From Oerskovia douganii (lineage in GTDB: Bacteria > Actinomycetota > Actinomycetes > Actinomycetales > Cellulomonadaceae), in NCBI RefSeq assembly GCF_015142735.1, contig NZ_JACSPN010000008.1, forward strand, positions 27,488-91,487: a stretch of 64,000 bases of DNA. Reading direction: 5' to 3'. This document shows positions 17,077 through 24,748 of the stretch, piece after piece. How positions within the stretch are numbered: position 1 is the stretch's first letter; every line of letters starts with the position of its first letter. Position numbers and translations under genes: made by a program. The notes under the pieces are model-generated. The model was not told the origin of the DNA, did no database searches, and worked only from the letters and a program-made list of their open reading frames with translations.

Positions 17077-17082
17077 AGCAGC

Positions 17083-17088
17083 AGTCTA
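17083..17088 (-). promoter_or_regulatory. -10 element of a leaderless yggS promoter
   Basis: On the minus strand TAGACT ends 6 nt before the yggS GTG. A transcript starting at the usual distance would begin at the start codon, and no ribosome site is visible, consistent with leaderless translation common in actinobacteria. Confidence 0.45.
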
Positions 17089-17206
17089 GTTTCGGGGCCC
17101 GTCGCCCGGGTGGGGGCGTCCGCTGCCCGACGTCGCAGCGCACCACGGGTGGGCGCCGCGCCTGCGGGGCTGGGCCGCGAGGTCGGCCGTGGGGGAGAAT
17201 CAGGGC

Positions 17207-17596
17207 ATGAACGCGATCCTGAACGTCATCTGGCTGATCTTCGCGGGCCTGTGGCTCGCGCTCGGGTACGTCGCCGCAGGGATCGTCTGCTGCGTCCTCA
17301 TCGTGACCATCCCGTTCGGGATCGCGAGCTTCCGCATCGCGGGCTACGCGCTGTGGCCGTTCGGGCGCACGGTCGTCGACAAGCCCACGGCCGGGGCGTT
17401 CTCCACGATCGGCAACGTGATCTGGGTGATCGTCGCGGGGATCTGGCTCGCGATCGGGCACGTCGTGACCTCGATCCCGCTGTTCGTCTCGATCATCGGC
17501 ATCCCGCTGGGCATCGCCAACCTCAAGATGGTCCCCGTCTCGCTGCTGCCCCTCGGCAAGCAGATCGTGCCGACGAACGCGCGCCTCGGCGCCTGA
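17207..17596 (+). CDS. YccF domain inner-membrane protein
   Basis: 129 residues with two copies of the YccF repeat: a hydrophobic helix pair followed by IPFGIASFRIAGYALWPFGR, then a second with IPLGIANLKM. The half-repeats (NVIWLIFAGLWLALGY and NVIWVIVAGIWLAIGH) clearly derive from duplication. Function is unknown; members are small integral membrane proteins. The ATG follows a GGGGGAGAATC stretch. Apparently monocistronic. Confidence 0.9.
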   Translation: MNAILNVIWLIFAGLWLALGYVAAGIVCCVLIVTIPFGIASFRIAGYALWPFGRTVVDKPTAGAFSTIGNVIWVIVAGIWLAIGHVVTSIPLFVSIIGIPLGIANLKMVPVSLLPLGKQIVPTNARLGA

Positions 17597-17716
17597 CGCG
17601 CCAGGATCGGGTGGGGCCCGGGGAGTCCGGGCGGCCGCGGAGCACGGAGCAGCCGTGGGTGGCCGACGGTGACCACGGGCCGCCGAGCCCCGGTCCGGCG
17701 ACGACGGGAGCGAGAC

Positions 17717-18460
17717 ATGGGCGACGATCGACAGGGCCAGGTGCCGTACCTGGGACGAGCCCTGCGACGCACGTGGTGGCGCGCGCTCGACTACGCGTGC
17801 GTGCTCCGCTGGCAGGTGGCCGGTCTGCTGTCCCGCACGGGACCCGACGAGCTGCGCCGACCGGACCACCCGGTCGGCCCGCCCGTGGTGCTCGTCCCCG
17901 GGGTCTACGAGTCCTGGCGGTTCCTCCTGCCGCTCGCCACGCTGCTCCACGACCACGGGGTCGCGGTCCACGTGCTCCCGGACCTGCGCGACAACCGTCG
18001 ACCGGTCGCCGACGGAGCAGCGCTCCTGGGCCGCTACCTCCGGGAACAGGACCTGCACGACGTGGTCGTCGTCGCGCACAGCAAGGGCGGGCTCATCGGC
18101 AAGCTCGCCATGGTGCGCGAGGACCCCGGCGCCCGCATCGACGCGATGATCGCGATCAACACGCCGTTCGCCGGCTCCGCCTACGCGCGCTGGTTCCTCG
18201 CCCCCGCGGTCCGCGCGTTCGTCCCGAACGACGCCACGATCGTCGCGCTGTCCGCCGAGCGGGCCGTCAACGAACGCATCACGTCGGTGCACAGCCGGTG
18301 GGACCCGCACATCCCCGGCGGCAGCGCCCTCGACGGTGCGCAGGACGTCGTGCTCGACACCCCGGGGCACTTCCGGCCCCTCGCCGACCCGAGGCTGCAC
18401 GCGCTCCTGGTCGAACGCCTCGTCGGCACGCCCCCGCAGCGGACGCCGCCGACGGGGTGA
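17717..18460 (+). CDS. Lipase/esterase-like alpha/beta hydrolase
   Basis: 247 residues. VVLVPGVYESW is the oxyanion strand, VVVAHSKGGLIGKL holds the nucleophile Ser (~120) in a GxSxG-like AHSKGG elbow, and a C-terminal His lies in DTPGHFRPL. The pattern resembles actinobacterial triacylglycerol-lipase-like proteins. The ATG at 17717 follows GGGAGCGAG; an upstream in-frame ATG at 17669 lacks one. No signal peptide, so cytoplasmic. Its stop lies within a perfect 18-bp palindrome shared with the convergent hydrolase. Confidence 0.78.
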   Translation: MGDDRQGQVPYLGRALRRTWWRALDYACVLRWQVAGLLSRTGPDELRRPDHPVGPPVVLVPGVYESWRFLLPLATLLHDHGVAVHVLPDLRDNRRPVADGAALLGRYLREQDLHDVVVVAHSKGGLIGKLAMVREDPGARIDAMIAINTPFAGSAYARWFLAPAVRAFVPNDATIVALSAERAVNERITSVHSRWDPHIPGGSALDGAQDVVLDTPGHFRPLADPRLHALLVERLVGTPPQRTPPTG

Positions 18461-18471
18461 CCGGTCACCCC
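18454..18471. repeat. Perfect 18-bp palindrome over two convergent stops
   Basis: A self-complementary 18-mer contains both the TGA of the upstream lipase and the TGA (minus strand) of the next hydrolase, which end 4 nt apart. It could act as a minimal overlapping transcript end, though a hairpin here would need to open a loop. Confidence 0.5.
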
Positions 18472-19292
18472 CGAGGAAGCTGCAGCACGCGCGTCAGACC
18501 GGGGGAGCCGGGGTCGTCGACGATCTCGATCCCGTCGAGCCAGGAGCCGATCACGTGCGCGAGCTCGCCCGGGTGGCTGAAGTTGATCGCGTGCGCCGCG
18601 CCCTCGATGAGGGCGACCGTGGTCAGGTCCCCCGCGAGACGGCCCACCTCCCGGACCCGTGCGGGCGGCGGCATGAGCGGGTCCCTGCTCCCGACGACGG
18701 CGAGCGTCGGCACCGTCGAGGTGATGATGCGCTCCAAGGACGGGAAGCGGGTCAGCTCGCTGAACAGGTTGAACGTGTTGACGGGCCCGAACCGCAGGTA
18801 GTCCGGGACCGCGAGCCGTGCCATCCGGGGGCTCTCGCGCGGACCGTCGAGCGCGAGCTGGCCGATGGCGCGCGCGAGCCCCTGGTTGTGACGGCCCCCG
18901 GCAGGGGACACGAGCACCATGCGGTCCACCCGGTCCGGCGCGCTGTGCGCCACCTCGAGGCTGACCGGGCAGCCCATCGAGTTGCCGACCAGCACGACCC
19001 TCTCGAGCCCCAGGGCGTCGAGGATGCGGATCAGGGCGTGCGCGAGCCCAGGGATGGCGAGGGTGCGGTCCCACCGTTCGCTCCGGCCGTGCCCCGGCAG
19101 GTCGGGGACGAGGTTCGTGGCCCGTGCTGCCAGGACCTCGGCCGTCGGCAGGAGGGACGAGCCGGAGATCCCGAAGCCGTGCACGTGGACGATCGGCAGG
19201 GCGTCGGGGACCTCGGGACTGCGCCGGTAGAACACGCGGTGCCCGTCGATCTCCGCCGTGTCCTCGGTCCATCCGGCGGTGTTCGCGGCCAT
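18465..19292 (-). CDS. Alpha/beta hydrolase
   Basis: 275 residues of the alpha/beta-hydrolase-1 fold: VHVHGFGISGSS (oxyanion), LVPDLPGHGRS, nucleophile elbow VLVGNSMGCPVS, acid region VVGSRDPLMPP, and His in EGAAHAINFSHP. The order and spacing match small soluble C-C hydrolases and esterases; the substrate is not predictable. The ATG at 19292 begins MAANTAGWTEDT; longer in-frame versions run through a palindromic repeat and are unlikely. Confidence 0.85.
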   Translation of the reverse strand: MAANTAGWTEDTAEIDGHRVFYRRSPEVPDALPIVHVHGFGISGSSLLPTAEVLAARATNLVPDLPGHGRSERWDRTLAIPGLAHALIRILDALGLERVVLVGNSMGCPVSLEVAHSAPDRVDRMVLVSPAGGRHNQGLARAIGQLALDGPRESPRMARLAVPDYLRFGPVNTFNLFSELTRFPSLERIITSTVPTLAVVGSRDPLMPPPARVREVGRLAGDLTTVALIEGAAHAINFSHPGELAHVIGSWLDGIEIVDDPGSPGLTRVLQLPRG

Positions 19293-19387
19293 GAGCCGAT
19301 CGTGGCAGAGCGGGTCGGCGAGGGCCAGCGGTGCGGTTCGGTTCCTGGGCGCGGCCGGGCGTGTTGCCGAGCACGGCCTCGTGGGTT

Positions 19388-19446
19388 GCCGAGCATGAGG
19401 TTGCGGTCGTCCTGGCGCCCAGAACGACCGTAACCTCGTGCTCGGC
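19388..19446. repeat. Dispersed palindromic element, family I, copy 1
   Basis: 23-nt arms (19388-19410 and 19424-19446) match at 21 of 23 positions, the two differences being G.U-compatible, around a 13-nt loop. The core GAGGTTG.GGTCG recurs at 33370-33428 and 45791-45845. It lies in the gap between two minus-strand genes, and a partial GCCGAGCAC copy lies just upstream (~19368). Confidence 0.8.
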
Positions 19447-19483
19447 GAGACAGTGCCCCCTCCCGACCCGTCGAGCCGCGCGG

Positions 19484-20155
19484 TCAGCGGGCCGTGAAGA
19501 AGGTCGGGTCGCCCCACCCGGTGGTCGCGGTCCAGAGCCCCGGGGCACCGGCGGGCACCGCGACACACACGTTGCCCTCGGCGACACCACCGGCGTAGAG
19601 CTCGCCGACCTCGTCGAGGTCGCCCGGGATGACACCGCAGTAGTCCTCGTAGGTGACCGAGTCGTCGCCGACGAACTTCACCGTGATGTCGAGCCACGGA
19701 GTGCCCGAGGTCGCGCCCTGGTAGGTCGCCGTCACCGGGACGATCCAGAACTCGAACCCGGCCTCGGGCGGAGAGTTGAACTGGTTCTCGGCGCTGATCT
19801 CCCCCCAGGCCTCGCGCGGGGTGCCGAGGACGAGGGACCAGTCCTCGTTCCCGACCGTGGTCCCGACGGGGTGCGGGTTGGCGCGCGTACCTGCCTCGGC
19901 AGCGGGCGATTCCGGCGGGGTGGCGGGTTCGACGGGAGCGGCACCGGTGTCCGGGGTGGTCGTCGAGGGTGGCTGGATGGCGGTCTCGCTGGACGCGGTC
20001 AGGTCGTCTGAGCTCAGACTGCAGCCGGTCAGCCCGGCGGCGAGACCGAGGGCCGCAGCGGTCAGAGCAAGGCGGCGGCATCTCGTTGTCGTGGACCTGG
20101 CCGAGGGGCGGCCCGGCAGGGGCGCGGGTGGGGTGGAGCGATCGACGGTGTTCAT
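19484..20155 (-). CDS. Secreted lipoprotein sharing a domain with the 44.5-kb protein
   Basis: 223 residues. A long positively charged N-region (28 residues) leads to a lipoprotein signal ending LTGC, acylated Cys45. A Thr/Pro/Glu-rich linker (~50-90) and a beta-rich domain (~95-223) follow. That domain contains NEDWSLVLGTP, FEFWIVPVTATYQG, DYCGVIPGDLDEVG and GNVCVAVPAGAPGLW. The same blocks occur in the protein at 44520-45587, including both Cys, which likely form a disulfide. The fold may be DUF4352-like (immunoprotective extracellular Ig-like); this is inference. Function unknown, anchored outside the membrane. Confidence 0.82.
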   Translation of the reverse strand: MNTVDRSTPPAPLPGRPSARSTTTRCRRLALTAAALGLAAGLTGCSLSSDDLTASSETAIQPPSTTTPDTGAAPVEPATPPESPAAEAGTRANPHPVGTTVGNEDWSLVLGTPREAWGEISAENQFNSPPEAGFEFWIVPVTATYQGATSGTPWLDITVKFVGDDSVTYEDYCGVIPGDLDEVGELYAGGVAEGNVCVAVPAGAPGLWTATTGWGDPTFFTAR

Positions 20156-20227
20156 GGGATGTCCTTCGTGGAGGCCCGACGGCGTTCATGCCGTCGAGCG
20201 GTTCTTACCTGGCCGGGCGGCTGCCGG

Positions 20228-20539
20228 TCAGAAGCGCGGGAGGCGCCACAAGTGGTCGCTCGTGCGACCGTCGACAGCTGTAGAGAGCGTGCGGCGCCCG
20301 TGGTGATCGGTCCGGGCGACGACGTCGGCCTGGTGGTGGTTGCGTTCGTCGAAGGTCCGGAAGCGTTCGCCGGACCTGATACGTCGGTGGACTGCGACGA
20401 CGCTCGTGGCTGTCGTCGGACCCGTGGTCGTCACCGAGTGGAGGACGGCGACGAGGTGCTCGACCTGCGGTCCCACGGCGCACACGCCGTCGCCGTCGGG
20501 GTCGAGCGGCATGGTGCGGATCGCACGAATGAACGGCAT
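20228..20539 (-). CDS. DUF3892-like small protein, copy 2
   Basis: 103 residues. The C-terminal half has QADVVARTDHHGRR and VDGRTSDHLWRLPRF, matching the upstream copy (QADVVAKISTAGTR and ADGRETNNLLNLPRS) and the DUF3892 pattern ending in an L-P motif. It is more diverged than copy 1. It starts 6 nt after copy 1 stops, so both form one operon divergent from the restriction-modification genes. Function unknown; DUF3892 proteins are small, cytoplasmic and often found near accessory genes. Confidence 0.7.
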   Translation of the reverse strand: MPFIRAIRTMPLDPDGDGVCAVGPQVEHLVAVLHSVTTTGPTTATSVVAVHRRIRSGERFRTFDERNHHQADVVARTDHHGRRTLSTAVDGRTSDHLWRLPRF

Positions 20540-20545
20540 GCGCGG

Positions 20546-20824
20546 TCAGGAGCGAGGGAGGTTCAGGAGATTGTTGGTCTCCCGGCCGTCGGCGACGGTG
20601 GCGATGTAGCGGGTCCCCGCCGTCGAGATCTTGGCGACGACGTCGGCCTGTGTCTGCTGGGGGCTGAGGGACCGGAACGTGTGTCCCTCGGTGATCCATG
20701 CGTGGACCTGTTCACGCGTGGTCGTCGTGAGGGGGCCGGCAGATGTCGTGGACCACCCGACGTGGGTGATGTGCTGGTTCGAGGTGCCAGGGTCGGCGAC
20801 GTAGACGGAGCGGATGTAGTTCAT
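20546..20824 (-). CDS. DUF3892-like small protein, copy 1
   Basis: 92 residues, close to the usual ~90 for the family. It starts with ATG behind a good AGAGGAA site. The chain runs from YIRSVYVADPG through VHAWITEGHTFR to ADGRETNNLLNLPRS. It is the first gene of the pair, reading away from the restriction-modification operon, with the palindrome at 20903-20920 in the shared 194-bp upstream region. No membrane segment, no signal peptide, no Cys. Confidence 0.8.
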   Translation of the reverse strand: MNYIRSVYVADPGTSNQHITHVGWSTTSAGPLTTTTREQVHAWITEGHTFRSLSPQQTQADVVAKISTAGTRYIATVADGRETNNLLNLPRS

Positions 20825-20902
20825 GGTCGTTCCTCTCGTGGTTGGCGGTGATCGAATGAGAGGAGCGTGGCCGAGTTGAGGGCGCATCGGCCACGACCGG
20901 CG

Positions 20903-20920
20903 TGATAAGGCTGCTTATCA
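20903..20920. promoter_or_regulatory. Perfect 7-bp inverted repeat, candidate operator
   Basis: TGATAAG and CTTATCA face each other across GCTG in the divergent region between the DUF3892 pair and the HTH/pseudo-methyltransferase gene. It is an AT-rich island within GC-rich DNA. Position and symmetry fit a dimeric regulator site, and the next gene downstream encodes a helix-turn-helix. Confidence 0.5.
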
Positions 20921-21018
20921 AAGGACGCCGGTCGAAAGGAGAGATCCGCGCTACTGTCTTTCCAGCGAGCTCGCCCGACGAGCTCGCTCACCTACCGGTC
21001 CTGACGAAGGGAGCTGCT

Positions 21019-23058
21019 GTGCCGTCGGTCCTCGACTCCCTCACGCTGTCCCTGCCGGACATCGCCGAGCTGGCGCACGTGCAGCGCCCCGTGGTCTCCA
21101 TGTGGCGCCGGCGGTACGCGACGGCGGCCTCGCCGTTCCCGGAGGCGGTCGCTACCCGTCGTGACCAGCAGCGGTTCCGAGCCTCCGAGGTGACGGCGTG
21201 GATCGAGCGCAGCGGACTCGGCCGAAACCCCTCGTTCGCGGCCGACGTCGCGATGAGGGCCGCGCTGGACGAGGTCCCCGGCCTCGACGCGGACGTTGCG
21301 CTCGACGGCCTCACGTCGCTGCTCTACGTCAAGGCGCAGACGGGTGAGCTCCTCGGTGCGCTCGGTCGTGCAGAGGTGCTCGACCTCGCCGACGAGGTGG
21401 ACCCCGACGACCACCTGGCCTACTCGGAGATCGAGGCGCTGGGCGACCGGCTGGGCGACCTGTGCGAGCTGGCCGACACGGCGGCCGACGCCGCCTACAC
21501 ACCGGCGGGCGCACTGGAGGCCGTCCTGCTCGACCGGCACCGGGCCGGACGCAGGACGCTCACCGAGTCGGCAGCATCCGAGGGAGCCCTCGACGTCGTG
21601 GGCAGGATCGTCCTGGCGCTCACGTCCGGGCGCGGGCCGCTCACGCTCGCCAACCCGCATGCCGACTGCGGCGACCTGCTGGTGGCAGCGGTCCGGGCAG
21701 GGAGCGACGCGAACGGTGACCACGACGCCCCGGCCTGCGCCGTGCCCGACGCGCGGACGGATCCCGCGACCCGGCTCGCGCGCAGGCGCCTGGGTGTCCT
21801 CGGCGTCCGTGTGCTGGACCTCGACGCCGACGACGCCGTGGGCCACGCCGTCTCGCCCGGCGCGACGATCGTGGCACAGCTCCCTCCCGTCGGCAGCCCC
21901 CCGTGGTCCGACGACGACGTCCTGCGCGCGGTCGAGACCCTCGCCGTGCAGCGCGAGCCCGGCCGGTTCGCCGTCGTGCTGGGGCCCGCGAGCGCGCTCG
22001 TGGGAGCGGTCGACGGCGAGGCGGAGAAGCTCCGGTCCAGCCTGCTGCGCAACGACCAGGTGCGGAGCGTCGTCGAGCTCCCTGCGGGGCTCCTCCCCGG
22101 GCGTTCGCGCGAGCGCCTCGCGATCTGGGTCCTGGGCGACCCGCCCGCCGACGTCGGGCTCGCCGAGCAGTGGACGACCGTCTCGGACCTCGCGGGCGAG
22201 CGCGTCACCGGGGGAGCGCTCGACGAGGGCGTGATCGACGACCTCGTGACCGACGTCGTCGCCGCTCAAGGGACTCGCAGGGACGTCCAGGGGCACGCCT
22301 TCCGCTTCACGCGTTTCGCCTACACGTCCTCGCTCGTCGCCTCACGGAGCGACCTCTCGGTGGACTTCCGTCGGCTCCGGGTGGGCCGGCGCGACGACGG
22401 CGGTCGTGCGGCCGTGCGTGCGCACGAGCTCGCCACGGGGCTCGGGCTCGCGGGGGCGGAGTCCGTCGTCCCCGGCCCGGGGCGAGACCCGCGCCGCGAG
22501 ACGCTCCGGTCGGTCGAGGCTCGCGGTGGCGTGCGCAGGATCTCCGGGAACCGGCTGGACCCGCGTGCCATCGGTACGGTCGGCGAGGTGCCGGTCGTCG
22601 GCCCGGCCGAGCTGACCGGTGACGTGATCCTCGGCGAGCGGCGCATGGACCGGCTCGCATTCTCGACGCTCCCCGCCGCCCGGTACACCGAGCCTGGCGA
22701 CGTGATCTTCTGCACCGCGCCCTACCCGGCCGCGGTGGTCGACCACGTCGGACTGTCCGTGGTGGAGTTCCCGGCGCAGGTGCTGCGCATCGACCGGGCG
22801 CGAGCCCCTGGCCTCGTCCCGCACGTCCTCGCCGAGGACATCTCGTCCCAGCGTGCGACCGCCAAGCGGTGGCGCACGTGGGAAGTGCGCGAGGTCCCCG
22901 AGGACCAGGTGAGCGCTCTCGAAGAGCTGCTCGCCGCCGTCGGGCAGCGCGAAACCCTGGTGCTCGACGAGGCCCGACGCCTCGCCGAGCTCCGCACGAC
23001 CCTGACCCGGGGCGTCGCCGACGCCCTCATCCAGCTCCGAACGGTGGACAATGCCTGA
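21019..23058 (+). CDS. HTH / degenerate HsdM-like / specificity-like fusion protein
   Basis: 679 residues. (1) ~8-66: an AlpA/MerR-like DNA-binding helix-turn-helix (LPDIAELAHVQRPVVSMWRRR, closing with RFRASEVTAWIE, shown as two blocks). (2) ~90-420: a fold following HsdM order, with a YTP element at 160 and a region equivalent to the SAM motif at 210-221 reading LANPHADCGDLL where active enzymes have DPACGSGG. The catalytic NPPF/Y position reads QLPP at 287-290, and VVELPAGLLPGRSRERLAIWVLG matches the HsdM C-terminal strand (in parts). (3) ~500-679: like one HsdS target-recognition domain and helix. Key catalytic residues are absent, so methylation is unlikely. The GTG at 21019 has a GAAGGGAG site; the open frame from 20902 runs through the operator. 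It overlaps hsdM by 8 nt. It may be a regulator or an extra specificity subunit. Confidence 0.75.
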   Translation: MPSVLDSLTLSLPDIAELAHVQRPVVSMWRRRYATAASPFPEAVATRRDQQRFRASEVTAWIERSGLGRNPSFAADVAMRAALDEVPGLDADVALDGLTSLLYVKAQTGELLGALGRAEVLDLADEVDPDDHLAYSEIEALGDRLGDLCELADTAADAAYTPAGALEAVLLDRHRAGRRTLTESAASEGALDVVGRIVLALTSGRGPLTLANPHADCGDLLVAAVRAGSDANGDHDAPACAVPDARTDPATRLARRRLGVLGVRVLDLDADDAVGHAVSPGATIVAQLPPVGSPPWSDDDVLRAVETLAVQREPGRFAVVLGPASALVGAVDGEAEKLRSSLLRNDQVRSVVELPAGLLPGRSRERLAIWVLGDPPADVGLAEQWTTVSDLAGERVTGGALDEGVIDDLVTDVVAAQGTRRDVQGHAFRFTRFAYTSSLVASRSDLSVDFRRLRVGRRDDGGRAAVRAHELATGLGLAGAESVVPGPGRDPRRETLRSVEARGGVRRISGNRLDPRAIGTVGEVPVVGPAELTGDVILGERRMDRLAFSTLPAARYTEPGDVIFCTAPYPAAVVDHVGLSVVEFPAQVLRIDRARAPGLVPHVLAEDISSQRATAKRWRTWEVREVPEDQVSALEELLAAVGQRETLVLDEARRLAELRTTLTRGVADALIQLRTVDNA

Positions 23059-24748
23059 CGACGCCCCGACCCTGTTCGACGTCCCCACGACCCCGAAGAA
23101 AGCAGGACCAGTGCCTCCCCGCACCAAGGCAGCAGCCACGAGCAAGGCGGCTCCCTCAGCTCCTTCGTCAATGAAGGAGCTCAAGGACACGCTGTGGAAG
23201 GCCGCGGACAAGCTCCGCGGCTCCATGGACGCCTCGCAGTACAAGGACGTGATCCTGGGGCTCGTGTTCCTCAAGTACGTCTCGGACGCGTTCGAGGAGC
23301 GTCGCGGCGAGATCCTCGCGGAGCTCGCCGCCGACGGCCTGAGCGAGGAGCAGAGCCAGCAGTTCCTCGAGGACATCGACGAGTACACGAGCCGCGGGGT
23401 CTTCTGGATCCCCCTCCAGGCGCGCTGGGGCTACCTCGCGGAGAACGCGAAGGGCCGGCCGGCGGCCATAGGCGAGCCGTTCGCACCGATCGGGCAGCTG
23501 ATCGACGATGCCATGGTCCACATCATGGAGTCCAACCCGTCGCTCGCGGCCACGCTGCCGCGCATCTTCAACCGTGACAACGTGGACCAGCGACGCCTGG
23601 GCGAGCTGCTCGACCTGTTCAACTCGACGCGCTTCACGGGCGAGGGCGCGTCCAAGGCGCGCGACCTGCTGGGCGAGGTGTACGAGTACTTCCTGGAGAA
23701 GTTCGCGCGTGCCGAGGGCAAGCGCGGCGGCGAGTTCTACACGCCCGCCGGCGTGGTGCAGGTCCTCGTGGAGGTCCTCGAGCCGTACAGCGGGCGCGTG
23801 TACGACCCGGCGTGCGGGTCGGGCGGCATGTTCGTGCAGGCCGAGAAGTTCATCGAGAAGCACGGCGGCAGCCCGCAGGAGATCTCGGTCTACGGCCAGG
23901 AGCTCAACGAGCGCACGTGGCGCCTCGCGAAGATGAACCTCGCGATCCACGGTCTCACGGGTAACCTGGGGCCCCGCTGGGGTGACACGTTCGCGCGCGA
24001 CCAGCACGCGGACACCCAGATGGACTACGTCATGTCCAACCCGCCGTTCAACATCAAGGACTGGTCGCGCTCGAAGTCGGACCCGCGCTGGCGCTTCGGT
24101 GTTCCGCCCGTGGGCAATGCGAACTACGCGTGGATCCAGCACATCCTCTCCAAGCTGACGCCTACCGGGTCTGCGGCCGTGGTCATGGCCAACGGGTCCA
24201 TGTCGTCCAACTCGGGCGGCGAGGGCGAGATCCGCGCGCAGATCGTCGAGGCCGACCTCGTGAGCTGTATGGTCGCGCTGCCGACCCAGCTCTTCCGCTC
24301 CACGGGCATCCCCGTGTGCGTCTGGTTCTTCGCCAAGGACAAGACGGCAGGCGCTCGCGGATCGGTCGACCGCACCGGGCAGGTGCTGTTCATCGACGCA
24401 CGCAACCTCGGCTACATGGTCGACCGCGCCGAGCGTGCGCTGTCCGACGAGGACATCGCGAAGATCGCGGGGACCTACCACGCGTGGCGCGGCACGCCCT
24501 CGGCGGTTGCCGCGGGCCTGGAGTACGACGACGAGCTGGGCTTCGCCCGCTCCGTGAGCCTGGCCGAGATCAAGGACGCGGGATACGCGCTCACGCCCGG
24601 ACGCTACGTCGGGGCCGCCGAGGTCGAGGACGACGGCGAGCCCATCGAGGACAAGATCGCGCGGCTGACGGGCGAGCTCTTCGAGCAGTTCGAGGAGTCG
24701 GCACGGCTCGAGGCCGTGGTGCGGGAGCAGCTGGGGAGGGTTCAGTGA
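23051..24748 (+). CDS. hsdM: Type I restriction-modification N6-adenine methyltransferase
   Basis: 565 residues. After a Lys/Ala/Pro-rich leader (~1-40), the HsdM helical N-domain (~41-180) is followed by the methyltransferase core. The core has GGEFYTPAGVV at ~227, motif I DPACGSGG at 252-259 and catalytic NPPF at 330-333. All expected catalytic residues are present, unlike the preceding protein. It methylates adenine in the bipartite site read by HsdS and is also a core part of the restriction complex. ATG overlaps the preceding stop by 8 nt; its own stop overlaps the hsdS GTG by GTGA. Confidence 0.96.
   Translation: MPDDAPTLFDVPTTPKKAGPVPPRTKAAATSKAAPSAPSSMKELKDTLWKAADKLRGSMDASQYKDVILGLVFLKYVSDAFEERRGEILAELAADGLSEEQSQQFLEDIDEYTSRGVFWIPLQARWGYLAENAKGRPAAIGEPFAPIGQLIDDAMVHIMESNPSLAATLPRIFNRDNVDQRRLGELLDLFNSTRFTGEGASKARDLLGEVYEYFLEKFARAEGKRGGEFYTPAGVVQVLVEVLEPYSGRVYDPACGSGGMFVQAEKFIEKHGGSPQEISVYGQELNERTWRLAKMNLAIHGLTGNLGPRWGDTFARDQHADTQMDYVMSNPPFNIKDWSRSKSDPRWRFGVPPVGNANYAWIQHILSKLTPTGSAAVVMANGSMSSNSGGEGEIRAQIVEADLVSCMVALPTQLFRSTGIPVCVWFFAKDKTAGARGSVDRTGQVLFIDARNLGYMVDRAERALSDEDIAKIAGTYHAWRGTPSAVAAGLEYDDELGFARSVSLAEIKDAGYALTPGRYVGAAEVEDDGEPIEDKIARLTGELFEQFEESARLEAVVREQLGRVQ

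Noticed and set aside
20902-21018. Upstream GTG at 20902 as start of the HTH/pseudo-methyltransferase
   Set aside because: It lies in the palindromic operator and lacks a ribosome site; the GTG at 21019 has a good GAAGGGAG and begins right before the HTH.
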